From Synura sp. LO234KE (taxonomy: Eukaryota > Sar > Synurophyceae > Synurales > Mallomonadaceae), in contig VKHC01000184.1 in the NCBI GenBank assembly GCA_015143735.1, positions 2,824 to 16,102 on the forward strand: a stretch of 13,279 nucleotides of DNA, in the 5' to 3' direction. The notes under the pieces were generated by a model that was given only the letters and a program-made list of their open reading frames with translations, ran no database searches and was not told where the DNA came from. Below are positions 1-8,480 of the stretch, piece by piece. Numbering within the stretch: the stretch's first letter is position 1; each line of letters begins with the position of its first letter. The translations under genes were made by a program, and so were the position numbers.

Positions 1-1962
1 ACGCCCCACCAAAAACGCAAAGAAGCAATCTGTCCTTTTCCGACGGGATCTCGATAGATAAGGTTGGTAGATACGCGCTACCGGAGCCGAGGAGAAGGAG
101 TCTGTCTGTGTTTAAACCTCGTGAAGACAGGAGTCGTCCCGCCAGGCCTTCCAAATGGAGGAGATGCGATCGATCAGAGACTCTTTATATTCTTTGAGAG
201 TGGTCCGTATCGCTCCTGTTGAGTCTTCAGGAACTAAATTTTAGCTAAGGGCACGAAAGTGACCAGACGACCAGTTTCCTAAGCAAATGCGACCACTGAC
301 ATCTTGGATTAGCTGACAGACTTTGGGAGCTATTCTTTGCTCAATTGGAAGCAAACAGGGGAAGTTGGCCGGTTGAGTGCCCGAGAGTGCTCGGGCCGAG
401 ACAATTAACGGGTAAGGACAGCAACGGAAAATATAGTGTCGTTCAAAGATTTGTCGTTCATAGTACGCTCGAGTTGAGAGGGACTGGCGAGGAAGATCAA
501 GACTAAAGCCGTGAGGGTAGGCGTGACATCCGTCCAGCACGGAGGCTCACCCCGGGAACGCCTGTGCCCGTCACGCCATGTTTGATCATGCATACGCGCT
601 TGAAGCAAGGCTCGATTCTTTACCGTGTCAAGGAAATAGGAACCCGTAATAGGAAAGCAGACGCACTAATGGAATGGAATATAGGTAAACGACGTTTCCT
701 CATGGTTAGAGTAGATGCGGAGTACTTCAGCTTGACTTAAACAGGTCGAGCGTAGGTAGAGCTGAGCAGCATGCACTTGGCAGGTGCAGACGAAAGTTGC
801 ATTATCCACGTTGGCATGTACAGGCAGATGGGACTGGAGTGGACTAAAACCGTATCGAAGGGGACAAACGGGATTTGGCAAGTTGATGAAGGTTTGTCGT
901 GACTGAACGGGAGTACACTTGGGGGGGGGAGATATGGACGTCACCACCAGTTGATCAGGGAGAGTAATTGCAATACCCGCAAACAGGTATTCTCATAGAC
1001 CTTTATGGCCTGAAGAACGGATCGGGAGTTATAGGTTTCCTGAGCAGCAGGGACTGGGTCTTCATAAACGAGACACTCCCAATTGATATGTGAGGAGCAA
1101 GACACATAATCGGGTGAGCACAGGGGACTTGCGAACCGCTTTATATAAAGGTGGCGCTAAAGATTGAGTATGTTGCGTGACATAAGCATAGAGTGTGGGA
1201 GTTGGGGATAGAGAAACCGGAGGGACGTCACAAGGATGTCGCCTATTGACGCAGGTAGGGATACGAAAAGGAACCGTTTCACGTACCCGAACTCGAGGCA
1301 TTAATCTCGTCAAGGAAGACGGCTCTACGAGAACCTTGGAGCGAGGAACCGTGCTAAGGCGCACTTTGTGAGCAACATCTTCCGAAGGGAAAATAAACGG
1401 CGCCAGATAGCTGGTTCTGCTTGGCCATGATACACCTGCAGTGGAAGATTATTGGAATATCACAGTCAGCAGACCAGAGAGATGTCTCCATGAGCACTGG
1501 GGAAAGTAAATCCGAAAAGTCTTTCCGCGACCATTTACCAAGTTTAGCCTGATATTCGGCCAGGTCGATGATTGTGGAGATCCAATTTATCGTGGAGATC
1601 CATGGTGGGAATGTTTGTTTACAAGGCAGGAAACCCAGTCGTCGCTGAATGCGAAGCATCACACGACGCTGGACTTGGAGAGTAGTATAGGTAGGACTCC
1701 ACAATTCTTTCGTGCGGTCCCACTACTTCTTGCACTTCGGGTAAAAGCAGCCGGAGGAGTGAAGACGGTGAGGTGGGCGAGATGCATCTCTGGAACGCCT
1801 GGAGTAAGGAGAGACGGTAGGGAGGATCGAGTGTCAAGCTCAGCTTGGAAATCGATATGCTGAGGTTTTTGAGGAGTGGAATTTGCGGAGATTTTGAATA
1901 CTATGCTGTCCCCTTGAGGCTGAAAAGCTGGGCACGAGTAGTTGCTCAGAAGGGATTGTGTA
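1..1962 (-). mobile_element. Copy A: decayed LINE-like retroelement, runs off left edge
   Basis: This is an old minus-strand copy of the family best seen in copy D (5496-8430). Reading leftward it matches D in order. A Tyr/Leu-rich segment near 1750-1830 matches D near 5700. The PPLYKAV segment near 1134-1154 matches SPLHQAV of D. An LSQAEVLRIY-like stretch near 710-740 matches LEQRVRCLRRL of D. The IFRCCPYPL motif near 410-430 matches HVFRLRPHPL. RICLGNW at 271-291 is identical to D at 7114-7134. The reading frame has an in-frame TAA at 241-243. Beyond it the same frame goes on with a stretch (about 120-240) matching the D segment after RICLGNW, so this is a pseudogene. The 3' end lies outside the window. 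The 5' limit is set only by the adjoining copy B. Confidence 0.72.
241..540 (-). pseudogene. Copy A remnant: zinc-finger-like and RICLGNW region
   Basis: This open stretch ends at the internal TAA at 241-243. It carries IFRCCPYPL, which matches the HVFRLRPHPL part of the copy D zinc-finger-like motif, and then RICLGNW, identical to copy D. Copy A keeps a Cys where D has Leu (FRCC against FRLR), so the fourth ligand of the motif is probably Cys in the ancestral protein. Downstream of the stop the frame continues with residues aligning to IPTDTSEAI and RIDTIWEARKQ of D. A single nonsense change therefore explains the stop. Not functional. Confidence 0.7.
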
Positions 1963-1980
1963 TGACACCAGCACGGATGA
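1963..1980. repeat. Possible target-site duplication of copy B, left
   Basis: The 18 bp tgacaccagcacggatga abut the 3' end of copy B, which starts at 1981 on this strand. A similar 17 bp sequence (tgacatatacaggatga, 9257-9273) lies where homology of B with D stops on the far side. About 13 of 18 positions match with one gap. This fits an old, eroded duplication, but chance similarity is possible. Confidence 0.4.
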
Positions 1981-2113
1981 TTTACCGAAAATCTGATATT
2001 TAATTACTAGTCAGGAAAGGTAGAAACAAGGGAATAAGCAACCAACCCTAAACGACTTAGTAAAAAACCACCCACTATGTACCTAAGGGCAAGTTCCGTG
2101 ACCGAGTAGAGAG

Positions 2114-2135
2114 AACCGAGTGAGTGCACTCGGTT
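2114..2135 (-). other. 3' stem-loop of copy B
   Basis: Perfect 9-bp stem (aaccgagtg pairing with cactcggtt) with a 4-nt loop. It sits in the 3' UTR of copy B at the position equivalent to the stem-loops in C (3471-3494) and D (8271-8292). The loop-closing GTG/CAC is the same in all three, while outer pairs differ and remain complementary. Confidence 0.65.
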
Positions 2136-2405
2136 TGAATGTTTTAATCACCTCCAGATCCAGATCTAGTGATATCGCGAAAACGATAGCAAGACGGCAA
2201 ATGAAAGCACGCCAAGGTAGGGGTTGACGAAGGTCGAAAGGGGTTAGTCGGGAATTCGCCCGAGGGGGACGAGGAAGCTCCCTAGGTACGCTAGACTGGC
2301 AAAGGGCATATGCTGTCCGCGGTGGTGGGTGCGAGGACCTCGATTGGAAAAAAATAGGAAGGCGGAGGGTCCTCGGGTCAGGGTCTCCACTCGAGGAGCA
2401 GTCCA

Positions 2406-3020
2406 ACCTCTGGCGGCAAGCTTGTCCGCCTCTGTATGCTGTTTGTAACGCTTACGTAATCTAACTTCTTTTTTTGACCAAAATATTTTGTGAGGCATTG
2501 AGCCTAGTTTCTGCTTCAAGTGGTTGTCTAGTGAAAGATTAACGATTAGTGATTAGTTTCACTGACCTGCATCTTAAGATAGTTATAAGACACGCCACTG
2601 GAGCGTGTATCAAATCGGAGATTTATGACTGATTTTTGGCGTTGGGCCGAACTCGACTCTTACGGTACATTACAGCTTCTCAAAGCTTATATCCTTTGTA
2701 GTGAAGGAGCGACTAAGGCACAAGGTGGGAAAGGATGGGGTCTAGATATTCGCCTTGGGGGAGCACTCTCCACTTGGGCTTGAATTTGCAGTTGTTGGTT
2801 CAAGGGAAGTAGTATTAATAGAAATACAATTAAGGAGGAGAAAGGTAGATCCTGAAAAAGGACTAACATGAATTCTATCTGTAACTTAAGAGGAAAATAA
2901 ATTTCGAGCGAATGTTGTACTTAGTTCACCGATCTAATAAATCACCTATCGTCCTAGAGCTAATATTCCGACATTATCCTGAACGCTTGTTCATGAGAAC
3001 GAGAATAATCTACTTGCTTA
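2406..3020 (-). pseudogene. Copy B: degenerate HBD-RNase H region
   Basis: The clearest remnant is TEADKLAARG at 2406-2435, matching NATTDRLAARG of copy D and the general RNase H motif that holds the last catalytic Asp. The DNA on both sides also aligns (tggtcaaa for the WVK motif upstream; a ctcctc..gtgg block downstream). Upstream, 2702-2749 encodes ISRPHPFPPCALVAPS, matching ISRPQDSSASLWGPV of D. The position of the first catalytic Asp (YTDGA in D) reads FLLIL here, so the active site is lost. The hybrid-binding domain region is only traceable at DNA level near 2870-3000. It contains frameshifts and stops. Confidence 0.62.
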
Positions 3021-3321
3021 TTAGAATACAATAGTGGATGATTTTGCAAGTCATGGCTGCGGCGCGTCAGGGATGAAGAGCTCGGTGTTCAGACGTTCCT
3101 CCCAGCAGGACGCTGCTACGCGGCAAAGATCGGTCTTGACATGGCAATCGGTTCCTCGACGGGATCCAGCAAATTCTCTGGGGCCTTTTGATACTTATCA
3201 ACCGCTATTCAGGCGTGCATGTCTCTTACGGTTACTGGCTACCATGCAATTTCGAGAACTTGCAAGCATTGTTCCGTCACCCGCTCCCTTCTTCATCATG
3301 ATGATCGGAGTGGTGCGTGGT

Positions 3322-3337
3322 ACTACCACGGGAATCT
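3322..3337. repeat. Target-site duplication of copy C, left
   Basis: The sequence actaccacgggaatct is repeated as actgccacgggaatct at 8894-8909 (15/16). The left copy directly adjoins the 3' end of C, and the right copy lies where homology of C with D ends. Joining the flanks restores a continuous copy B that aligns with D at the IP motif near 7170. That independently supports an insertion of C into B. Confidence 0.65.
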
Positions 3338-3470
3338 TTTTTTGCCAAAAATCTTTAATAGTTAATAAGTGTGGGTGGTAAAAGCGTCAATGAAAGACAG
3401 ATCAAAGAGTGAGGGACGAACTTGCGCCCCCATTCTAAAGAACCATGCAAGTCCCGTGACCTAGTAGGGA

Positions 3471-3494
3471 GCTCGAGGTGAATGCACCTGGAGC
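3471..3494 (-). other. 3' stem-loop of copy C
   Basis: A 10-bp stem (gctcgaggtg with cacctggagc) with one mismatch and a 4-nt loop. It is equivalent to the stem-loops of copies B and D. The conserved block gtcccgtgacc next to it matches gttccgtgacc of B and ccccgtgacc (reverse strand) of D. Confidence 0.62.
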
Positions 3495-3749
3495 GCCATG
3501 GTTAGTCAATGGTAGCATTGGACGCGTGCATCCCCGGTCAACGGTGTTGCTAATGAGGGCAAGGGAAAAGTGGTGCAAAAGTTCAAAGTATCCTAAAGCG
3601 CGTCAGTAGTAGGAAGAGGGCGCACAACAGTAGAAGAAATATATCCCCTTCTATGAGGAATTCAGGGACCTCGCCTACGTGAACAGTTGAATCTTGAAGT
3701 AGATATAGAAGCCGAGACGCAGTTCTCGAAAAGACACGTCTCCACTTGG

Positions 3750-4366
3750 TACGAGTCCAGGGAGAAAAAGGAGGGAAATCTACGGATTGAAAATGTACCG
3801 AAGATATCAATCTGATCTAGAAGTGACGTGAGGGCCGACACAATGCCTCCGATCGCCGGTTTGAAGGCGCTCCGGCAGCCGGAGTCGCATAAATATTCAC
3901 TGGCAAAATCTGGTCCCTCGGCAGGTGTGGGGTAAAGAATTCACAGAGAGTGCTGAGATGCGTGCGGGACGGAGATACACTGCAGAAATGGGGGAGCGGT
4001 GTTCCCAGAATCCATCCGCTCCGCTTCCACCGCAGTCAGAGATTTCGACCACAATGAGCTGACGGTTGAGAACCATGGGACGGGTTCCCCAATATCTTCA
4101 AAAACACTTTCGATACGATCCGTTTGTACTAGTTCCCACATAATACCTCAAATGCTCTCTCCCTGGGATCCACAGCGATTACTTGGAAATGGGAGAGCCA
4201 TGTTTCCGTCGTTGGAAAAGTTAGTTTAAAAATATGCCTCACTTGGTTGAAGGAGGCGCTGGGCAGATCCGTATCTCCACACTTAGCCACTTCTTCTGCA
4301 AAGAAGTTTTGTCGCCTCCACTCTCCGATAACGTGTAGAAAACTTTGCCGGTCCAAGGTTTTGTTG
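3750..4366 (-). pseudogene. Copy C: decayed HBD-RNase H region
   Basis: Reading leftward from 4366, WRRQNFFAEEVAK (4282-4320) matches ARKQAKYIEAVEK of D. FNQVR (4237-4251) and a following T-x-T-W (4198-4209) match FHGVR and YTSW of the hybrid-binding domain. LVQTDR then aligns with LYTDGA (first catalytic Asp, near 4120), and VSSLW aligns with SASLW. SEYLCDSGCRSAFKP (3855-3901) aligns with SEYYVRLFGDNSIKP, where the D before SEY is replaced by Ala. The C-terminal motif near 3775 no longer reads LAARG, but its DNA matches copy B (ggact..gtggagac). The reading frame shifts more than once. No activity is expected. Confidence 0.62.
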
Positions 4367-4395
4367 AAGTCATTCGCCACAGAATTTGGAACATA
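4367..4395. repeat. Left terminal inverted repeat
   Basis: Starts aagtcattcgcc. It is the exact reverse complement of 5120-5148 over 29 bp. It contains one copy of the tttggaacat motif. Confidence 0.85.
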
Positions 4396-5119
4396 GGGTC
4401 ATATTTTGGAACATTTTTCAAATGAACAATTCTCATAAACGCAATATATTGGAAATTTATGGTTAGAAGCTAATTACGCATATAGTGTACTGTATGAGGC
4501 TGAAATGCCTTTTCCTGAAACTCCATAGTACCTTAGAAAATTCGTTCAGTAGGTTTCACTAGTTTAAAGACATTAAAAAGTCAGTATTTTTGATATAACT
4601 CGAATACTCCCAAGAATTAGAGCGAAAAACGTGTTTTTCTGACTTCCTGAGTGAATTTTAGTTAAAATGTACCTATTTCGCAAATTTTGGCATGTGCTTT
4701 TTACAACTTGAAGTTGAAGTCAAATTTGAAGCCGTTCCCACTTCAACTGCAAAGTTTAGTTCTCACTTTAAAAGTACCACCTTGCTTGGAATTTTTTGAT
4801 CTGTTAAAACTTTTCCCCAACGACCCACATAAAGTCTAAAATTGCTTTTTTTTGTCTAAGTAGCATCTCTGCCTCGGGATAATTTTATTTTAACGAGACT
4901 CATAAAATTTGGAAAGATTTATCGTAATCCAGCTTATTAATGGTCGGGGGGGCGCACGTTTAGGGAAAATATTTGACAAAAACAACGTGTACCACAGAAA
5001 AATTAGGTGCCCGAGATGTAGTAGTGCTATATACATACTCTCCATATGTAGCGTGCCATAGTACAGTGAAAATGAAGTAATTTAAAATAAATTTCATAAA
5101 ACCCGGATTTTGGAACAGT

Positions 5120-5148
5120 TATGTTCCAAATTCTGTGGCGAATGACTT
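5120..5148. repeat. Right terminal inverted repeat
   Basis: The exact reverse complement of 4367-4395. Just inside it, ttttggaaca and tgttccaaa form a local palindrome around the inner edge (5108-5130). Confidence 0.85.
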
Positions 5149-5445
5149 TTGGGCTTTTTTTTTTGATATGCCAAGCGGCGTAACATCTTCCACCTGACCA
5201 TAGAGATCTCAAAAAGCTCGATCTCTCCTCTATCCATTAAGTGGACCTGATAAAGCATTTCCCGCGAGATATAGGAATTATGACAAAAGTGCTGTTCATC
5301 GTTTTCCATTCCCAAATGATGAGCTCCAGGTATTCGACAGATGTCTTCTGAGGTACGACAGCACATTCTTTTCACGTGAGAACTGAGATTGCCACTCTAA
5401 ACTATCAGCTCCCTAATCATAGGGATGTTATACGTTTCCGTCAAC
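5149..5445 (-). pseudogene. Copy C: region upstream of the HBD
   Basis: The minus frame from 5375 carries RTSEDICRIPGAHHL, which aligns with RTDDTYDHVFRLRPHPLL of copy D (zinc-finger-like region). YQVHLMDRGEIELFEI then aligns loosely with AQLVLSPDGHRICLGNW. The stretch next to the inverted-repeat element leads into the WRRQ motif on its other side. Individual similarities are weak. The support is the order and spacing, which agree with D on both sides of the two insertions. Confidence 0.5.
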
Positions 5446-5495
5446 ACCAAAGAGCTGGCGTGGATTGAAGAACAGAACTTTCCCACGATGAATTT
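5446..5495. repeat. 50-bp target-site duplication of copy D, left
   Basis: Identical to 8431-8480 except for one position (c at 5486, t at 8471). It begins accaaagagctggcg and ends gatgaattt. Copy D lies exactly between the two copies. The duplicated sequence belongs to the interrupted copy C, whose minus-strand reading aligns with D near 6650-6780. Confidence 0.85.
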
Positions 5496-6654
5496 CCCGT
5501 GCCTCCTCCCACTGGTCCTGGCGGGAAGTCAACGGCCCGGAAGCCCTTGAGGGGCCGCTCCATACTCTTCCATTACCACTCGATACTGCTGTCCCGCTCC
5601 TTCCCGGGCAAGCTGGGCACTTCTCTTCAGACAGATTCCTTGCTGGCTCTAGCACAATTACCGAAATTTTGTTTACCAACCACTCACTTACGACGTGGGC
5701 ATACTCGCTCACGGTCCTGTATCGGCGCTGGCACCTCCTTGCTTCGGCGATATCGCCCCCTACTGGAACCATCCTTCGTAACCCATCGAGGCCTCAAGTG
5801 TACCACGGATCTATGGCAACAACCCACGACTGGTTCCCCGAGATCTTTGGCACTCTTGATACCTATACGACTCTTCTCACTCTGATCACCTCACCCGGGC
5901 ACCCTACACCGCATGGAGCCATCCCCGGCGACCTCTCCTCCTTGGCCGCCCTGCCCCTCACTGTAGAGATCTACCGGTCGGTGCCATTTCTGCCCCCGTC
6001 GTATGTGGGACACCTTGGTCCCCAGACAAACCTCACTCTTCCCGAACCCGGTCAATCTCTCTTTTTTGAGGGGTCTCACACCACCCACGTCTACCTCGCG
6101 TCCCACGCAACCACAGGGCACTCTCCCCTCCACCAAGCGGTCAACCACGGCGTTCACCGACTGTCTCTGTCCCTCTTGCACACAGCCGACCATGTCACGT
6201 GGACTTCCCACCACTTCTGCGATACGATGGACAGAACCAAGGCTCGCCCTAAATCCCAGGCTGTCCTTCTCATGGGTATTCTCAGAGCCATGTGGGACCA
6301 CCGATCCTCCTTGTCAGACACACTCCTGGTCGTTCATATCCCGGACCCTGCTGTGGTCAAGTCCCTCCGGTCTCCCCCGAGCTCATCCTCCAGCGAGATC
6401 ACGGAATGGCTTCACGCCCAGGTCCAGCTTCTCCTCTCTCCGCTTGTTTCTATTCAGCATGCAGCTCGTCCTAACCCTTCCTGAAGGATGCACTCCTACG
6501 GAGCTCGGAATGCACCTGGCGCATTCCTACGTACACACAAGCATATCGCCCGTGTCCTCTGGACCCTCACGATCCACCCTCTCGCCGACTGCTTTCCTGT
6601 CGGGGAGCTCCAAGATTCCTGGTCTTGGAAGGACCTTTTCACGGGGGACCCCTT
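5496..6654 (+). pseudogene. Copy D: upstream part of retroelement protein, frameshifted
   Basis: The frame beginning at the left junction (codons in phase with 5669) stays open to a TGA at 6482-6484 and looks coding, for example LTTWAYSLTVLYRRWHLL. Just before the stop, copy A supports a different frame: CTPTELGMHL of D matches KCTPVQSRQTF of A. The first frame resumes with THKHIARVLWTL. A further shift near the ggggg/cccc runs at 6643-6652 leads into the downstream frame. At least three small indels are implied, so this copy is dead. The segment at about 6065-6370 (SHTTHVYLASH, LHQAV, DHVTWTSHHF, LLVVHIPDPAVV) has an RNase H-like layout without its acidic residues. This is speculative. Confidence 0.55.
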
Positions 6655-8190
6655 CTGGTCCCGCTCGAGCAGCGGGTCCGATGCCTCCGCCGGCTACAAG
6701 CACAGCGAGACAGAAATCAGAACCGCGCGCAGCGCCTGGACCCTCCCATCTGGGAAGACGTGACAATTAGTTTTGCCTCTAAAGTTTTAGTCCTGTCTTG
6801 CCTTCCTCAAGGTTCCCGAAGCCGCAACGAGGAGCTTCTCCACGAGCGGCACTGGACAGTGGGTGACAATTCATCCAAGGAAGCCACGACCTCCCTCGAA
6901 CGCCAGACACTACTCACTTGCTCGCTCTGCTCCTCCCTCGCCCGCCGGACCGACGACACATACGACCACGTCTTTCGTCTACGCCCCCACCCCCTCCTGC
7001 ATCAATGCAGAACAGACTTGAACCGGCAACTAGACCAATACCATCTCACCATGGAACTGAAAAAGCATCTCATCCCGCACATCGCTCAGCTGGTCCTCTC
7101 CCCAGATGGTCACCGGATCTGCCTCGGCAATTGGAACTCCGTACAGTTAACCTCTTTGGCCTCCGTCGTCATTCCCACCGACACCTCTGAGGCCATTGAG
7201 GCGGTCCTGCTTGACTTTTCCCGCACCTTCGTTCCACGCATAGACACGATTTGGGAAGCCAGGAAGCAGGCCAAGTACATCGAAGCCGTCGAGAAAAGTG
7301 CCGGAGCGGACCCGATTACTCTTCGGGCCCTCCAGCGCAAGTACAAACCGTTCTCCCCTCGGCCAATCAAGGAACCGAAAGTATTCCACGGTGTCCGGCT
7401 GTGTCACGTCCCTGGCGTCTATACCTCCTGGAAAGAGGCCAAGCCGCACACCATAGGCATACGGAGTGACTACAAGAGATTCAAATCACGCACGAAAGCT
7501 GAGGAGTATATCGCTCAGCCGATGACCCCAGGTCAAACCCCCCTTTCCAATCCAGACGTCGTCCTGTACACGGATGGCGCCGCCTCCTTGGACCCGGCCT
7601 CGGCAGGATGGGGGGTCTTAATCTCCAGACCTCAAGACTCTTCCGCCTCTCTTTGGGGACCAGTTATCACAGACTGCACGGACTCGGATTGGATCGGTGC
7701 TCTTCGTCCCACGAACAGTACTGGGGAGATTAGCGCAATTTACCACGCTCCTCAATGGGCTCGCGGTGGAGACGAGCCCTCCTCTACTGTGGCACGGTGG
7801 CGCGTCAACCTCCTTACAGACAGTGAGTACTACGTCCGCCTCTTCGGGGACAACTCCATCAAACCCCGCTGCAACAAGGCCCTCATTCAGCGAGTCCTGC
7901 GCCTTCTCACCCCAGTCCGCCGGCATCACGACCTGGCCATCTCCTGGGTCAAAGCCCATACGGGCCTCGCCGCACCCGAGGTGGTGGGTAACGCCACTAC
8001 AGACCGCCTCGCCGCCAGAGGCAAAACAGGCTCCTCCGGTGGGACGGTGCACTCCCTTACGGCCCCCACTCGCCCTCTCCGGAGACCGACGTCCTCAGCG
8101 TCATCTCTTACCCTCGCGAATCCTGCGCCCCTCCCATTTTGCCTTTCACCTCTCCGTCCCAGATCGGGATATACTGTTACGTCCAGCTAG
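6625..8190 (+). CDS. Retroelement C-terminal protein: zinc motif, hybrid-binding domain, RNase H
   Basis: This is an open frame of about 520 codons with no convincing start codon (6625 is TTG). It continues an upstream frame after an indel. A zinc-finger-like motif has Cys at 6919 and 6928 and His at 6967, but Leu at 6979 where copy A has Cys. RICLGNW lies at 7114-7134. A hybrid-binding domain of RNase H1 type covers about 7387-7506 (VPGVYTSWKEAKPHT, then YKRFKSRTKAEEYI). RNase H follows with catalytic Asp 7573 (YTDGA), Glu 7726 (TGEISA), Asp 7819 (LTDSEYY), His 7957 (KAHTG) and Asp 8002 (NATTDRLAARG). RNase H removes RNA from RNA:DNA hybrids, and in the element it would degrade template RNA during cDNA synthesis. 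After LAARG copies differ, and the natural C-terminus may use another frame. Confidence 0.8.
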   Translation: MEGPFHGGPLLVPLEQRVRCLRRLQAQRDRNQNRAQRLDPPIWEDVTISFASKVLVLSCLPQGSRSRNEELLHERHWTVGDNSSKEATTSLERQTLLTCSLCSSLARRTDDTYDHVFRLRPHPLLHQCRTDLNRQLDQYHLTMELKKHLIPHIAQLVLSPDGHRICLGNWNSVQLTSLASVVIPTDTSEAIEAVLLDFSRTFVPRIDTIWEARKQAKYIEAVEKSAGADPITLRALQRKYKPFSPRPIKEPKVFHGVRLCHVPGVYTSWKEAKPHTIGIRSDYKRFKSRTKAEEYIAQPMTPGQTPLSNPDVVLYTDGAASLDPASAGWGVLISRPQDSSASLWGPVITDCTDSDWIGALRPTNSTGEISAIYHAPQWARGGDEPSSTVARWRVNLLTDSEYYVRLFGDNSIKPRCNKALIQRVLRLLTPVRRHHDLAISWVKAHTGLAAPEVVGNATTDRLAARGKTGSSGGTVHSLTAPTRPLRRPTSSASSLTLANPAPLPFCLSPLRPRSGYTVTSS

Positions 8191-8430
8191 AGTGTGTCGT
8201 GACAACTCCCCTGCCCCCGCTGTCACTATTCCTTCGGGGTCCGGGGACATAGTTGGGGAATAACTGGTGCCTCCGGGTGAAGGCACCCGGAGCTCCCCAC
8301 TCGGCGGTCACGGGGCTTGCCAGTTGGCACATGTGGAGTGGTTTTTTCGGTGGGGGGTGCGTTTCCTTTCGTCTCACTTCTGTTAGTTCTCTAACTTCCC
8401 CGCCGTAATTAACTACAAGATTTACCGGAA
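8191..8430 (+). other. 3' UTR of copy D
   Basis: A non-coding tail from the stop to the duplication. It contains the stem-loop at 8271-8292, a block (ggtcacggggcttgcc) conserved in copies B and C, a T-rich stretch (ggttttttcgg) and the terminal taattaacta..gatttaccggaaa, all recognisable in the same order in B and C. The element would need these sequences for recognition by its own reverse transcriptase if it behaves like other LINEs. That part is inference. Confidence 0.65.
8271..8292 (+). other. 3' stem-loop of copy D
   Basis: Perfect 9-bp stem (ctccgggtg with cacccggag) and loop aagg. Against copy B three base pairs have changed on both sides (for example C:G to A:T), while GTG/CAC next to the loop is kept. 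Confidence 0.72.
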
Positions 8431-8480
8431 ACCAAAGAGCTGGCGTGGATTGAAGAACAGAACTTTCCCATGATGAATTT
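8431..8480. repeat. 50-bp target-site duplication of copy D, right
   Basis: Partner of 5446-5495, with one mismatch. It follows directly on the ggaa end of copy D. The single difference is CG against TG. Confidence 0.85.

Larger units (their letters stand above)
4367..5148. mobile_element. Non-autonomous inverted-repeat DNA element (MITE-like)
   Basis: A perfect 29-bp terminal inverted repeat (4367-4395 against 5120-5148) encloses about 720 bp of AT-rich sequence with no long reading frame. Subterminal motifs recur: tttggaacat appears in direct orientation at 4385 and 4405, and as an inverted pair at 5109-5117 and 5122-5130. These could be transposase binding sites. The element interrupts copy C, since C-homologous sequence lies on both sides. 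I cannot identify a target-site duplication (only ttg on each side), so the superfamily is open. Confidence 0.72.
5496..8430 (+). mobile_element. Copy D: youngest 5'-truncated LINE-like retroelement
   Basis: This 2.9-kb insertion lies between the 50-bp direct repeats. It is distinctly GC-rich compared with the surrounding older copies. A reading frame is already open at the left junction with no start codon, as expected for a 5'-truncated copy. The 3' end gatttaccggaaa matches the ends of copies B and C. In order it encodes a segment of unknown function, a possible RNase H-like region, a zinc-finger-like motif, a hybrid-binding domain and RNase H, then a 3' UTR with a stem-loop. No integrase, long terminal repeat or reverse transcriptase is present. 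The non-LTR assignment rests on 5' truncation, short A-run ends and target-site duplications. Confidence 0.75.

Noticed and set aside
3034-3381. A 115-codon plus-strand reading frame
   Set aside because: It lies antisense to the linker region of copy B and the 3' end of copy C, shows no recognisable motif, and ends inside the C 3' tail.
3869-3884. A GC-rich palindrome (ctccggc/gccggag)
   Set aside because: It falls within the RNase H coding remnant of copy C and has no equivalent in B or D.
5428-6301. Long minus-strand frames at 5428-5772 and 5891-6301
   Set aside because: They are shadows of the GC-rich copy D coding frame. The first also spans the insertion junction.
6482-6490. A conserved stop codon followed by ATG, as in a termination-reinitiation junction between two element ORFs
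   Set aside because: Copy A supports a different frame across this point (CTPTELGMHL of D against KCTPVQSRQTF of A), so the TGA is better explained by small indels.
6003-6770. A 255-codon plus-strand frame overlapping the upstream D frame
   Set aside because: Mostly Ser/Pro/Thr-rich shadow reading. Only a short part near 6470-6530 is supported by copy A, and it is treated as a frameshifted piece of the same protein.
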